41,524 nucleotides of DNA from an uncultured Robinsoniella sp. GTDB lineage: Bacteria; Bacillota; Clostridia; Lachnospirales; Lachnospiraceae. The position numbers and the translations under genes are program-made. A model generated the notes under the pieces. It was not told the DNA's origin. It made no database searches and was given only the letters and a program-made list of their open reading frames with translations. The stretch's first letter is position 1, and the number at the start of each line of letters is the position of its first letter. The stretch lies in assembly GCA_900540475.1 (NCBI GenBank), contig UQGG01000058.1, forward strand, positions 1-41,524, read 5' to 3'. Shown piece by piece: positions 6,678 to 15,515 of the stretch.

Positions 6678-9023
6678 ATGGAAAATGGAATAATTGTAAA
6701 AGCAGAAATCAAAAAACATAAGGGAAGTCTCTTTGGAATCGCGGTACTTCTCTTTCTTGTATCCTTATCCATTTCTACTGTTTTCACCGTTTATTTAGGG
6801 GGAGGAGCTTATATCCGGCAGGAGATGCGGCGAGCGGGATTCGGCAGCCTTACTGCTTGGGTATCCGATGTACCGGATATGGAATCACTCACCAAAAGCA
6901 TCGAAATGCAGAAGGGAATTCAATCTACAGCCGTACAGAATCTGATCTATTCGGAATATGAAGCAAACGGTGTGGATTCAGACAGCGAAGGACAGCTAAT
7001 TCCATGGTCAGCAGAAGAACAAACCTATCATTTCTTCCGTGATGACCTATCCGGTTACAGGGAAGCACCTGCGGCAATATCTACCGGAACCGTTTATGTT
7101 TCCCCCTCCATGGTATCCGTCCTGAATCTGAAAATAGGAGATACCATTACATTTCCCGTGGCAAGAGGCGGGGAGAGAATAAACCTTACGGTTGCAGGAT
7201 ATTATGAGGATCCTTTTATGGGAAGCTCTATGATTGGCATGAAAGGATTCCTGATTTCAGCAGCCGATTATGAATCCATCCTTCAGACAATTCAGGAGGC
7301 GGGTATGGACAGCCTGGCAAGAAACGGCGCCATGGTCCACATTTTCACAAATAGTGAAAATAATTTCAGTGTATCCGATAGCAGCCGGCTGCTCAATGAG
7401 AACACCCCAATATCTCAGTATACGGAATTCGTACATAGTGCCGGGGCTATGGAAGCATTTATGGTAATTTTGCAAAATGCGTTCTGCGGACTTCTGGCTG
7501 CTTTTGCCCTGGTTCTTTTGGGGGCATCGATGGTCGTTCTGGGACACAGCATCTCAGAAGTCATAGAACAGGAATACCCCAATCTGGGAATTTTAAAAGC
7601 AATTGGACTTACCGGAAACCGACTGATTTGGCTGCTGCTGGTGCCATATTTAATCTCTGTCGGAGCAGGTCTGCTGGCGGGGCTGGCAGCTGCATTCCCT
7701 GCCGCTGAATTGATAAGCAGAATGACCATCACAGCAACCGGTGTTCTGTTTCCGGCTGACTTACCGGCATTGCCCTGTGTGGCGGCTTTTACAGTCATTC
7801 TATTTCTCCTTGCAGGCTTTACAGTTATGAAACTGAGAAGAATTATTACCGTTACTCCCATGAAGGCAATTCGGTGTGAAGCAGCAGGAATGAAGTGGAA
7901 ACCGGGTAAGCATACCAGGATAAAAGCAAAACTGCTTCCTGCTCAGCTGGCAATACGCCAGCTCTTGTCCGGAAAAAGAAGGTATCTAAGTGCCTGCCTG
8001 ATTGCTGTATTGCTTGTATTTTCTGCTTCCCTTGCCGGAAGAATAAATGCATGGCTGGGTCCTCAGGGGAAAGGAATGATGGATGCCTTTAATCCGGCAG
8101 ATCTGGATATTGGTGTACAGGCGCTGGGGGAATTAAGTGCCGGAGAAATAGAAAATATGGTACGGTCCTATACAGAAATCACCGACAGTTATCTGCTTGC
8201 CATGCCAACCGTATCGGTAGATGGAACCAACTTTACGGCAAATGTGATAACCCAGCCGGAACGGTTCCATATCAGTCAGGGGAATACCAGCGAAAAGGAT
8301 GATGAAATCGTTCTGACAGAAACAGCAGCTAAAGATTTGAATTTAACCATTGGCGGCAAGGTAACGGTAAGAGGTGATATCAGAAGCCGGGAATTTACCG
8401 TTGCGGGAATCTATCACTGCGCAAATGATATGGGTGCCAACATCGGTATGAGCCGGGACGGATACCTTTCCATTGGAAAGGATGACCCACAGCTGTGGTG
8501 CCACCATTATTTCCTTGAGGATGCATCTGCAAAAGCGGCGATAACGGAGGGACTGGAAACAGCTTATGGCGGCGATGTCCATGAGAACTCCTGGCCCGGA
8601 CTTTCCGGTATCATTACAGCCATGCACGGACTTCTCACATTTATGTATGGAATAACTGCCATATTTGTCTTTATCGTAACCGTTTTGACCGGCAGCAAAA
8701 TTCTTACTGCCGAGCAAAAAGATCTGGGAATCTACAAATCCCTCGGATATTCCACGAAAATGCTTCGCATAACATTTGCCCTGCGTTTTGGAATTGTGGC
8801 AGTTATAGGGGCAGTGGCAGGTACCATCCTTGCATCTATGCTCACAGATCCTCTGGTATCCCAAATGATGCGCCTTGCAGGTATCAGCAATTTTGCTTCC
8901 TTACCCACTGTCATGAGTATCCTGATACCAGGTTTGACAGTTATCCTATTTTTCCTCATATTTTCTTATCTGGCATCCCGCCGGATAAAGACGTGGGATA
9001 TGACAGTATTAATAACAGAATAA
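6678..9023 (+). CDS. FtsX-like ABC transporter permease with two ABC3 domains
   Basis: A 781-residue membrane protein. A first helix at about residues 15-38 is followed by a large extracellular domain of about 220 residues, then an FtsX helix block (about 260-400; LLAAFALVLLGASMVVLG, GILKAIGLTGNRLIWLLLVPYLISVGAGLLAGL). A second helix, a second extracellular domain, and a closing FtsX block (about 660-781; TVLTGSKILTAEQKDLGIYKSLGYSTKMLRITFALRFG) complete it. The paired LGI(L/Y)K(A/S)(I/L)G coupling motifs are diagnostic. The start at 6678 follows AGGAGG; an ATG at 6660 lies inside the ATPase gene. It is the partner of the upstream ATPase. It is longer than BceB and lacks that family's ten-helix single block, so it is nearer to two-domain peptide or lipoprotein exporters. 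Confidence 0.92.
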   Translation: MENGIIVKAEIKKHKGSLFGIAVLLFLVSLSISTVFTVYLGGGAYIRQEMRRAGFGSLTAWVSDVPDMESLTKSIEMQKGIQSTAVQNLIYSEYEANGVDSDSEGQLIPWSAEEQTYHFFRDDLSGYREAPAAISTGTVYVSPSMVSVLNLKIGDTITFPVARGGERINLTVAGYYEDPFMGSSMIGMKGFLISAADYESILQTIQEAGMDSLARNGAMVHIFTNSENNFSVSDSSRLLNENTPISQYTEFVHSAGAMEAFMVILQNAFCGLLAAFALVLLGASMVVLGHSISEVIEQEYPNLGILKAIGLTGNRLIWLLLVPYLISVGAGLLAGLAAAFPAAELISRMTITATGVLFPADLPALPCVAAFTVILFLLAGFTVMKLRRIITVTPMKAIRCEAAGMKWKPGKHTRIKAKLLPAQLAIRQLLSGKRRYLSACLIAVLLVFSASLAGRINAWLGPQGKGMMDAFNPADLDIGVQALGELSAGEIENMVRSYTEITDSYLLAMPTVSVDGTNFTANVITQPERFHISQGNTSEKDDEIVLTETAAKDLNLTIGGKVTVRGDIRSREFTVAGIYHCANDMGANIGMSRDGYLSIGKDDPQLWCHHYFLEDASAKAAITEGLETAYGGDVHENSWPGLSGIITAMHGLLTFMYGITAIFVFIVTVLTGSKILTAEQKDLGIYKSLGYSTKMLRITFALRFGIVAVIGAVAGTILASMLTDPLVSQMMRLAGISNFASLPTVMSILIPGLTVILFFLIFSYLASRRIKTWDMTVLITE

Positions 9024-9100
9024 AAAGTAATCGCAAATGCCTGGCAAAACCAGTAACGAGTTATAAAATGCTAGGTTCTACCGATCAGAAAGGACAGATT

Positions 9101-9742
9101 ATGAAAAACAAATCAATGAAAAAAATGTTCCAAACAGGAATGCTGGTCATGATATCCATGGCATTCCTTGGGGGGTGCGCACAGGAAGAAGAGCGCCCGG
9201 GCAGCATCACCGGACAGCTGTCAGCAGAGACTGAAATGAGTGCCAGCGCAGAAGCTCAAACAGATACCGGGCTTGAATCAAATTCAAGTGCTGGTGAAGA
9301 GGGACAGGCATCCTCTGGCGAGGCGGTAAGCAGCATTTCTGAACTGGAAGTACGGTTTGGGGATGAAGGGGAACCATTTCGGATGCAGCTGGAAGACAAT
9401 GAAACTGCAAAGGCGATTGCCCGCTATGTGGGCACTTCGGACTGGCGTCTGCCAATCTATGAAAGAGATGATGATGCTGACTACAATGTGCTGCAGTATT
9501 ACGATATCTCAAGCAGATATGACATTCCTTCCAACCCCGAAACGGTGACTGCAGAAAAAGCTGGCGAAGTATATTACTCAGATCCCAACCGTATAGTACT
9601 GTTTTACCAGGATGCAGAGATTAGTGGGGAATATACAAAAATAGGAACTTTTGACGCAACTGATGCATTTGTGGCTGCAGTAGAAGATAATCCGGTATTA
9701 GAGGGATGGGGCAACAAAATCGTACAAATAACACAACCGTAG
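9101..9742 (+). CDS. Cyclophilin-like-fold lipoprotein
   Basis: A 213-residue predicted lipoprotein. The signal ends in lipobox FLGGC (Cys26). A Ser/Glu-rich linker runs to about residue 80. The C-terminal part matches the cyclophilin-like fold family (Cyclophil_like, PF18050 type): LEVRFGDEGEPFRMQLEDNETAKAI, then AGEVYYSDPNRIVLFYQDAEISGEYTKIGTF and a WGNKIVQI end. The name reflects the fold only; prolyl isomerase activity is not implied. It lies 77 bases after the permease with no terminator, so it is probably the extracellular accessory of that transporter. The start at 9101 has AAAGGA upstream; an in-frame earlier ATG at 8993 overlaps the permease. A shorter paralogue lies at 10749. Confidence 0.82.
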   Translation: MKNKSMKKMFQTGMLVMISMAFLGGCAQEEERPGSITGQLSAETEMSASAEAQTDTGLESNSSAGEEGQASSGEAVSSISELEVRFGDEGEPFRMQLEDNETAKAIARYVGTSDWRLPIYERDDDADYNVLQYYDISSRYDIPSNPETVTAEKAGEVYYSDPNRIVLFYQDAEISGEYTKIGTFDATDAFVAAVEDNPVLEGWGNKIVQITQP

Positions 9743-9831
9743 GGAATAAAGAGTCTGAATCAAAATGACCGAGAATACATCGCAGATACATCACTTAAAT
9801 CAATCAAAAACAAAAAAGGAGCAATTAAAAA

Positions 9832-10698
9832 ATGAAAGAAATCCGACAGGAATATTTAACAGGAGAACGCCCTCTTTTCAAAGGGGAACATTTGAAAATT
9901 TACGACACCATATTTACGGACGGAGAGTCACCATTAAAAGAGAGTCATGATATTGAACTGTATGGAAGCATGTTTAAATGGAAATATCCCCTATGGTACA
10001 GCAAGAATATCATAGCCGAGGATTGTACCTGGTTTGAAATGGGGCGTGCAGGAGTATGGTATACAGACGATATTACGGTAAAAAATGCAATTATCGAAGC
10101 GCCGAAGAATTTCCGCCGCTGTCATAACGTAAACCTTCAAAATGTGGATTTTCCAAATGCAGCAGAAACTTTGTGGCATTGTGACGGAATAACCATGGAA
10201 CGGGTTACTGCCAGAGGAGACTACTTTGCTATGAACAGCCGGAATCTGAAACTTCAGGATTTTCAGCTGGTTGGAAATTATTCTTTTGACGGAGTGAAAA
10301 ATATGGAGATCCGTCACGCCAGGCTGCTCTCCAAAGATGCTTTCTGGAACTCCGAAAATGTGACGGTATATGATTCTTTCCTATCAGGAGAATATCTGGG
10401 ATGGAATGCTAAAAATCTGACACTGATAAACTGTACCATTGAGAGCTTACAGGGCTTGTGTTATATTGAAAATCTTGTCATGAAAAACTGCAGGCTGTTA
10501 AATACCACACTAGCATTTGAATACTCCACTGTAGATGTGGAAATAGAAGGGAAAATAGGCAGTGTTATGAATCCGGCTGGAGGCAGTATCCGTGCAGATT
10601 ATATTGGCGAACTGATTATGGAAAAGGATAGAGTAAATCCGGAGAAGACGGTCATAACCTGCCGAACGGATCACATGGAAGATCAGATGGCAGTGTAG
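9832..10698 (+). CDS. DUF3737 family protein (predicted right-handed beta-helix)
   Basis: A 288-residue protein recognised as DUF3737 from its opening (EIRQEYLTGERPLFKGE), YGSMFKWKYPLWYSKNI, EMGRAGVWYTDDI and the repeating IELYGS, ITVKNAII, VTVYDSFL, LTLINCTI strands. The regular N-rich turns every 20-22 residues predict a parallel beta-helix like pectate lyases. There is no signal peptide, so it is cytoplasmic. No function is established for the family. AAAAAGGAG precedes the ATG. It sits between two cyclophilin-like lipoprotein genes and close to redox genes, a neighbourhood I associate with this family, though without knowing why. Confidence 0.85.
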   Translation: MKEIRQEYLTGERPLFKGEHLKIYDTIFTDGESPLKESHDIELYGSMFKWKYPLWYSKNIIAEDCTWFEMGRAGVWYTDDITVKNAIIEAPKNFRRCHNVNLQNVDFPNAAETLWHCDGITMERVTARGDYFAMNSRNLKLQDFQLVGNYSFDGVKNMEIRHARLLSKDAFWNSENVTVYDSFLSGEYLGWNAKNLTLINCTIESLQGLCYIENLVMKNCRLLNTTLAFEYSTVDVEIEGKIGSVMNPAGGSIRADYIGELIMEKDRVNPEKTVITCRTDHMEDQMAV

Positions 10699-10748
10699 CA
10701 AAAGTTTAATTAAAATCAAAACTACAGATTGAACAGGAGGCATTTTTC

Positions 10749-11048
10749 ATGAAGAAAATAGCAGCCCTTTGCATAGGAGGAATGTTGCTGCTCTCGCTTT
10801 CCGCCTGGGGCAGCAGTTTCAAACAAGAGCCTGCAAACACAGATTCAGATCCCATAGAGCAAACTACTTTTGCAGCTGAGACTCCTGGAACGCTTGCATA
10901 CTATGCACCCTGGGGGAATGTGGTACTTTTTTACGGAGAATGCGACGGTGCAGGCGGTCTGTATGAACTTGGTGAGGCAGTGTCTGGTGCTGAGCAGATT
11001 GAGACCTTGTCGGGAGAAATACAGATAGATAAAGTAAGCGGTGAATAA
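10749..11048 (+). CDS. Truncated cyclophilin-like protein with a lost lipobox cysteine
   Basis: A 99-residue product whose first 20 residues look like a lipoprotein signal, but the expected lipobox cysteine is Trp20 (LLLSLSAWGSS; codon TGG where TGC would give a normal LSACGSS). After a short linker only the C-terminal half of the cyclophilin-like domain remains (TLAYYAPWGNVVLFYGECDGAGGLYELG to IQIDKV), matching the end of the protein at 9101. The N-terminal half of the domain (equivalent of LEVRFGDE...) is missing. The AGGAGG ribosome site is intact. It is either a degrading paralogue or a secreted, unlipidated short form; the two changes together favour decay. Confidence 0.65.
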   Translation: MKKIAALCIGGMLLLSLSAWGSSFKQEPANTDSDPIEQTTFAAETPGTLAYYAPWGNVVLFYGECDGAGGLYELGEAVSGAEQIETLSGEIQIDKVSGE

Positions 11049-11099
11049 GTTAAAATAGCTTGTCCAATGGATAAACAGGACAGGGAAGGAGAGGAACAG

Positions 11100-11708
11100 A
11101 TGGGCAGTTTTATTATAAAGGGGATTCTGATTGGTCTTCTCTTTGGTATGCCGGCAGGAGCGGTGGGGGCAATGACAGCACAAAGAACCTTAAATTATGG
11201 TATGAAAGCAGGATTGTTAACAGGTCTTGGTTCCTCTGTTGCAGACTGTCTTTACGCCTGTGTCGGTGTCTTTGGATTGACCCTGATATCCGACTTTTTG
11301 CTCCTGCATCAAAGCATGATCAATCTTGCCGGAGGCTGCCTGATCCTGGGAATGGGGTTTCGCATGATGCTGTCAAAAAGGAGAGGTCCACAATATATAC
11401 CTGGCCCTGCCGGAGCCATCCAAATGTTTGCCTCCTCGTTTGCAGTTGGCATTATGAATCCAGCGGCTATTCTTACTTTTTTGTTTGCCTTTTCCCTGCT
11501 GGGCATACATGGGAAGAGTAGTCCGGCAGAAGGGATGGGACTGGTAACGGGTGTATTTGGGGGAACGTATATCTGGTGGGGAACACTCTCCGGTGCAGTC
11601 ACCTTACTAAAGAAAAAAGCCAAACATAATCACCTGCAAAATATGAACCGATTATTTGGCATCATTCTTATTTTATTTGGTTCATTTGTGATGGCTCGAA
11701 ATATCTGA
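11100..11708 (+). CDS. LysE family translocator
   Basis: A 202-residue membrane protein with five to six predicted helices, the usual size for LysE/RhtB exporters. The first helix GILIGLLFGMPAGAVGAMTAQRTL carries the family's GxxxGxxxGP-like turn, here with MPAG. SSVADCLYACVGVFGL and FAVGIMNPAAILTFLFAFSLLG (the NPxxxxxF motif) follow. The family exports amino acids or other small zwitterions. It starts at 11100 behind GGAAGGAGAGG; an in-frame ATG at 11067 has no ribosome site. It lies directly upstream of a C-S lyase gene (95 bases), so it may export a product of sulfur amino acid metabolism; that is inference. Confidence 0.85.
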   Translation: MGSFIIKGILIGLLFGMPAGAVGAMTAQRTLNYGMKAGLLTGLGSSVADCLYACVGVFGLTLISDFLLLHQSMINLAGGCLILGMGFRMMLSKRRGPQYIPGPAGAIQMFASSFAVGIMNPAAILTFLFAFSLLGIHGKSSPAEGMGLVTGVFGGTYIWWGTLSGAVTLLKKKAKHNHLQNMNRLFGIILILFGSFVMARNI

Positions 11709-11803
11709 ACAGCGATAGCAAGAGAGGGGAAGCCTGCCCACAGACTCACAAAAACAAGAAACATGCAGGCAGGAGATACAGCAGAATAGGAGGAATGAAA
11801 ACG

Positions 11804-12982
11804 ATGGAATTTCAGTTTGATAACAGAATTGAACGAAGAAATACAGGATCTATGAAATGGAATGTGTCGGAAAAGGAACTGCCCATGTGGGTAGCCGACA
11901 TGGATTTCCAAACAGCTCCGGAGATTACAAAATGCCTGATGGACAGGGTCGCACAGGGGGTATTTGGATATACAGTAATAACCGATGAATGGTATGATGC
12001 GTATCAGTCATGGTGGATGCATTGGCACCATTTTGACATCAGGAAAGATTGGATGCTTTTTTGTACAGGCGTGGTGCCTGCTATTTCCAGCATAGTCCGG
12101 AAAGTCACTGCGGTGGGGGACAATGTCGTAGTAATGACACCGGTGTATCATATATTTTTTAATTCTATATTAAACAATGGAAGAACTGTGCTGGAGAACC
12201 GGCTGCTGTACGATGACGGGGAATATCAGATTGATTTTGCAGATTTGGAGGAGAAGCTTGCCAGTCCCCGGACAACTCTGTTAATTCTGTGCAACCCCCA
12301 AAATCCCATAGGGCGGATCTGGAGCAGGGAAGAATTGAAAAAAACAGGTGATTTATGCAATAAATATCAGGTACATGTTCTTTCGGATGAAATACACTGC
12401 GACCTTACAGAGCCAGGAGTATCTTATATCCCTTTTGCCTCAGTATCTGAAAACTGCCAAAACATCAGTATCACATGTGTGGCACCTACCAAATCTTTCA
12501 ATCTGGCTGGAATCCAGACGGCTGCCGTAATTGTCCCAGATGATAATCTGCGGGATAAAGTCAGCCGGGGACTGGGTACCGATGAATTGGCGGAACCGAA
12601 TGTACTTGCGGCTATCGCCCCAATCGCTGCATTTTCCAAGGGAAAAGCATGGCTGGATGCCCTAAGAACGTATCTGTGGGAAAACAGAAAGTTTGCTGAA
12701 GATTATATCCAAAAAGAAATATCCGATATATCGGCCGTCTCGTCGAAAGCCTCTTATCTGCTGTGGATTGACTGCAGAAACATAATTGGGAATTCATCTG
12801 AACTGTGTCGTTTCATCCGTAAATACAGCGGTCTTTGCCTCTCAGATGGAAAAGAATTCCAAAATGGCAAGGGATTTCTGCGCATGAATATTGCTTGTCC
12901 GCGTGAATTACTAAAGGATGGGCTGAAGCGACTGAAAGCCGGCATAGCAGCATATGAGAGATGGGTTTGTAGTCAGTGCTGA
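11804..12982 (+). CDS. PLP-dependent PatB/MalY-type cystathionine beta-lyase
   Basis: A 392-residue fold-type I PLP enzyme. The family opening FDNRIERRNTGSMKW and LPMWVADMDF is clear. The core contains NPQNPIGRIWS, LSDEIHCDL (Asp contacting the PLP nitrogen) and CVAPTKSFNLAGIQTA with the PLP lysine. LRMNIACPRELL near the end supplies the carboxylate-binding arginine. PatB/MalY enzymes split C-S bonds of cystathionine or cysteine conjugates to a thiol, pyruvate and ammonia. AGGAGG lies 10 bases before the ATG at 11804; the alternative ATG at 11795 is one base from it and too close. A long hairpin follows. Confidence 0.92.
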   Translation: MEFQFDNRIERRNTGSMKWNVSEKELPMWVADMDFQTAPEITKCLMDRVAQGVFGYTVITDEWYDAYQSWWMHWHHFDIRKDWMLFCTGVVPAISSIVRKVTAVGDNVVVMTPVYHIFFNSILNNGRTVLENRLLYDDGEYQIDFADLEEKLASPRTTLLILCNPQNPIGRIWSREELKKTGDLCNKYQVHVLSDEIHCDLTEPGVSYIPFASVSENCQNISITCVAPTKSFNLAGIQTAAVIVPDDNLRDKVSRGLGTDELAEPNVLAAIAPIAAFSKGKAWLDALRTYLWENRKFAEDYIQKEISDISAVSSKASYLLWIDCRNIIGNSSELCRFIRKYSGLCLSDGKEFQNGKGFLRMNIACPRELLKDGLKRLKAGIAAYERWVCSQC

Positions 12983-12995
12983 TTGCTTCCCATGG

Positions 12996-13040
12996 TGCAG
13001 CCGGACATTACGAACCTTATATCCGTATTGTCCGGCTGCA
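12996..13040. terminator. Hairpin between convergent genes
   Basis: TGCAGCCGGACA (12996-13007) and TGTCCGGCTGCA (13029-13040) form a perfect 12-bp stem that can extend by TACG/CGTA past one mismatch. No strong T-run follows on either side, so it is a likely but non-canonical shared terminator for the C-S lyase (+) and AraC (-) genes. Confidence 0.6.
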
Positions 13041-13070
13041 TGATTTATAATTGCTTAACTTAATCAAAAT

Positions 13071-14039
13071 TCATATCCGTTGTACTGGTCTGATGTATTT
13101 GAAAAAACATTCCGGATTAAAATAAAAATAAATGATTCTGCCCGGTGACGTATCAAAACAATAACCGGTGCCTGAAAAATCAAAGGTTGCCATAGACTTT
13201 TCAATCTTTTCCTCTATACTGCGATTTTCCTGCTCATAATTGAAGGGTCCATGTTCAAAAACAATATACTCGGCTTCTGGCACATCAATCATAAGCATTT
13301 GCGGCGGGACTTCACCTTTGTAGTCAAAAGGAAGACGTATACCATAACACTCTGTACGCAGAAATCCCCAATCGCAGAGTCTGCCCTCCGGGTCATTTAT
13401 ATATGCCATTATCTGACCGCCGCTGCCGTTAGCTTCACTCCCTCCATTGTCATCCAATTTGCCCTTGATACTGTCCAGTAATCCGCAAATTGTTTCGTAG
13501 TCCTGTCCGGGAATAAGGTTTTGCTTTTGCCAAAAGTCCCAATACCCATTACTTTCGTAGTTTTTTATGTGCATAAATTTATGTGCCGGAATGGTTATAA
13601 AATAAATTTTCACATCGTCTGTTGATTTCATCATACCTATTTCTCCCAGACCTAAAAAGTATCGGTCGAAAGGGTTTATCTTGGTACGAAGAACGACCGG
13701 CTTAGGATTTCTGCGATATTCGCTTGGCGTTATACCATAGGTTCCTTTAAAGGCTCTTGTAAAAGCTTCATGTGACGAAAAACCATAATCTAATGCAATA
13801 TTCAAAATACCTTTCTTGCTATCCCGAACCTCCTTCAGTGCAAAGGCTAATTTTCGATGCCTTAAATAATCCCGAAACTTCATACCCGCTATTTCTTTGA
13901 ATTTCCTCGTTGTATAAAATTCGGAATACCCTAATCTTTGAGAAAGGAACTGTAAAGTCAATGCTTCGTCATTATATTCTTGAATACATCTGTCAATCTC
14001 ATCAACGATGGTCTGTATTTGTCTGTGCCACTCGTACAT
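13071..14039 (-). CDS. AraC-family regulator with GyrI-like effector-binding domain
   Basis: A 322-residue regulator. Residues about 8-107 are the two-helix-turn-helix AraC domain placed N-terminally (LTLQFLSQRLGYSEFYTTRKFKE, then GILNIALDYGFSSHEAFTRAFKGTYGITPSEYRR). Residues about 150-320 resemble the GyrI-like/SOUL effector-binding domain (IPAHKFMHIKNYES, and MLMIDVPEAEYIVFEHGPF). This order is typical of Rob/SoxS-like multidrug-sensing regulators in Firmicutes. GGGAGG precedes the ATG. Its target is not obvious; the divergent TIGR04076 gene 239 bases away is a candidate. Confidence 0.92.
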   Translation of the reverse strand: MYEWHRQIQTIVDEIDRCIQEYNDEALTLQFLSQRLGYSEFYTTRKFKEIAGMKFRDYLRHRKLAFALKEVRDSKKGILNIALDYGFSSHEAFTRAFKGTYGITPSEYRRNPKPVVLRTKINPFDRYFLGLGEIGMMKSTDDVKIYFITIPAHKFMHIKNYESNGYWDFWQKQNLIPGQDYETICGLLDSIKGKLDDNGGSEANGSGGQIMAYINDPEGRLCDWGFLRTECYGIRLPFDYKGEVPPQMLMIDVPEAEYIVFEHGPFNYEQENRSIEEKIEKSMATFDFSGTGYCFDTSPGRIIYFYFNPECFFKYIRPVQRI

Positions 14040-14278
14040 TTTTTCACCCTCCCTGCATGTTCAATGCCGACCTAAAAGCTCAATTGAACAATCTTACAAT
14101 GCTACATTATAGCATATAAGCAAACTTATAAAAACTATTTGTACGGTATATTTGATATTCATTTAATAAGAGCAAGTAAAATCAAGCGATAATATCCCTG
14201 TTTCCTTATAATAAAAATGATTATAGTACTATGATAAAAATTGTTAGATAAGATTAATGTCAAATGGAGGTTAGAACC

Positions 14279-14626
14279 ATGAAAAAATGGTACAATGAGG
14301 AATATGAATGGGAGATTGAGGTAATCGGATTTCTCCGCAGTGATCATACAGAGCGATATTGTCGAAATGGCGAGGAAATTGGTGACAAGTACACCTGTAC
14401 ATATGGATGTCCTGTAAATGCAGACGGACAGGGTATTTGTTCCAAAGCCATGATGATGATGTTTCCAATCATGGAGGCTGTCAGAAGCGGCGGAGATTTA
14501 GAGAACATTGGTGGTAACAGCAAATATAGCAAGGATATTGTATGTCCGGATGGCTGCGTTCAGTTTAGACTGACGGCAGCAAAGCTTGATAATGAGAATT
14601 TTTATAAAGGAAAGTTCTTCGATTAG
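14279..14626 (+). CDS. TIGR04076 family protein
   Basis: A 115-residue protein recognised as TIGR04076: WEIEVIGF, CTYGCPVNADGQGICSKAMMMMFPIMEAVRSGGDLENIGG and VCPDGCVQFRLTA. Four or more conserved cysteines (CTYGC, C of GICSK, CPDGC) suggest a metal or iron-sulfur site, but no function is established for the family. The start at 14279 has GGAGG 8 bases upstream; an in-frame ATG at 14264 overlaps that site. It is 65 bases upstream of a YoaP-like acetyltransferase and probably in its operon. Confidence 0.82.
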   Translation: MKKWYNEEYEWEIEVIGFLRSDHTERYCRNGEEIGDKYTCTYGCPVNADGQGICSKAMMMMFPIMEAVRSGGDLENIGGNSKYSKDIVCPDGCVQFRLTAAKLDNENFYKGKFFD

Positions 14627-14691
14627 TACAGAATCTGCCGCGCAGTTGTTTGTTTAACCAGAATAAGAAAAACTATGAATCGAGGGTACAT

Positions 14692-15441
14692 ATGAATGCT
14701 GATTTTATAAACCTGACAGAAGAGAACCTTGTAAATGAGCACTTATGCTGCATTATCCGCAGTAAAAAACCGCATAAAGGTATTGATGCAAAACGGCAAT
14801 GGCTTTCAGACCGCATAAAAGAAGGTCATGTATTTCGAAAGTTAAATGAAAAAGCAGTTGTCTTTATTGAATATGCACCTTTGGAAACTGCCTGGGTTCC
14901 CATAGCCGGAAGCAATTATTATTATGTGTATTGTCTGTGGGTATCTGGCAGTCACAAAGGAAAAGGGTATGGAAGATCTTTAATGGAGTATTGTGTGAAT
15001 GATGCCAGAGAAAAAGGGAAATCAGGCATTTGTATGCTGGGAGCAAAAAAACAAAAATCCTGGCTTTCTGATCAGTCATTTGCAAAGAAATTCGGATTCG
15101 AGATTGTAGATACTACCGATAATGGATATGATTTGCTTGCACTTTCTTTTGACGGAACGACACCTAAGTTTGCAAATAATGTAAAAAAAGCTAAAATAGA
15201 AAGCAAAGAATTAACTATTTATTATGATATGCAGTGTCCCTATGTCTGTCAAAGAATTGAGTTGATAACACGGTATTGTGAAATGAATCAAATTCCTGTG
15301 TCTTTCATTCAGGCAGATACCCTGCAAAAAGCAAAAGAACTGCCCTGTGTATTCAATAACTGGGCTGTGTTTTATAAAGGGAATTTTGAAACAGTAAATT
15401 TATTAGACGAGGCAGGCTTACGGAGAATACTCAGGAAATAA
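14692..15441 (+). CDS. GNAT acetyltransferase with C-terminal thioredoxin-like domain (YoaP-like)
   Basis: A 249-residue protein. The N-terminal GNAT domain shows YYVYCLWVSGSHKGKGYGRSLMEY, in which the acetyl-CoA pyrophosphate loop is GSHKGKGYG. The C-terminal ~75 residues (about 175-249) resemble the YoaP domain: LTIYYDMQCPYVCQRIE with a CPYVC cysteine pair, then LPCVFNNWAVFYKGNFE, a thioredoxin-like fold. The full fusion is a known family of unknown substrate. The start is uncertain: an ATG at 14692 aligns with the family start but its ribosome site (CGAGGG) is weak; another ATG is at 14650. Confidence 0.82.
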   Translation: MNADFINLTEENLVNEHLCCIIRSKKPHKGIDAKRQWLSDRIKEGHVFRKLNEKAVVFIEYAPLETAWVPIAGSNYYYVYCLWVSGSHKGKGYGRSLMEYCVNDAREKGKSGICMLGAKKQKSWLSDQSFAKKFGFEIVDTTDNGYDLLALSFDGTTPKFANNVKKAKIESKELTIYYDMQCPYVCQRIELITRYCEMNQIPVSFIQADTLQKAKELPCVFNNWAVFYKGNFETVNLLDEAGLRRILRK

Positions 15442-15488
15442 GAACTGCTATAGCAGATTAATTTTAAGACTGCTATAAAAGCGGCACA

Positions 15489-15515
15489 GCGGAAGAGGAA
15501 TACTACCTCTCCCGC
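15489..15515 (-). terminator. Hairpin overlapping the integrase stop codon
   Basis: Read on the minus strand, GCGGGAGAGG pairs with CCTCTTCCGC (one G-T wobble) around a 7-base loop that contains the TAG stop of the recombinase gene. Only a short T tract follows (CCGCTTTTATAG), so strength is moderate. A 12-bp palindrome CTGCTATAGCAG lies beyond at 15445-15456. Confidence 0.5.

Noticed and set aside
8343..8864. 173-residue open frame on the minus strand
   Set aside because: Antisense to the FtsX-type permease; cysteine- and histidine-rich composition is a frame artefact.
9765..9950. Small gene MTENTSQIHHLNQ
   Set aside because: Runs out of frame into DUF3737, has no ribosome site, and its end is the DUF3737 leader read in another frame.
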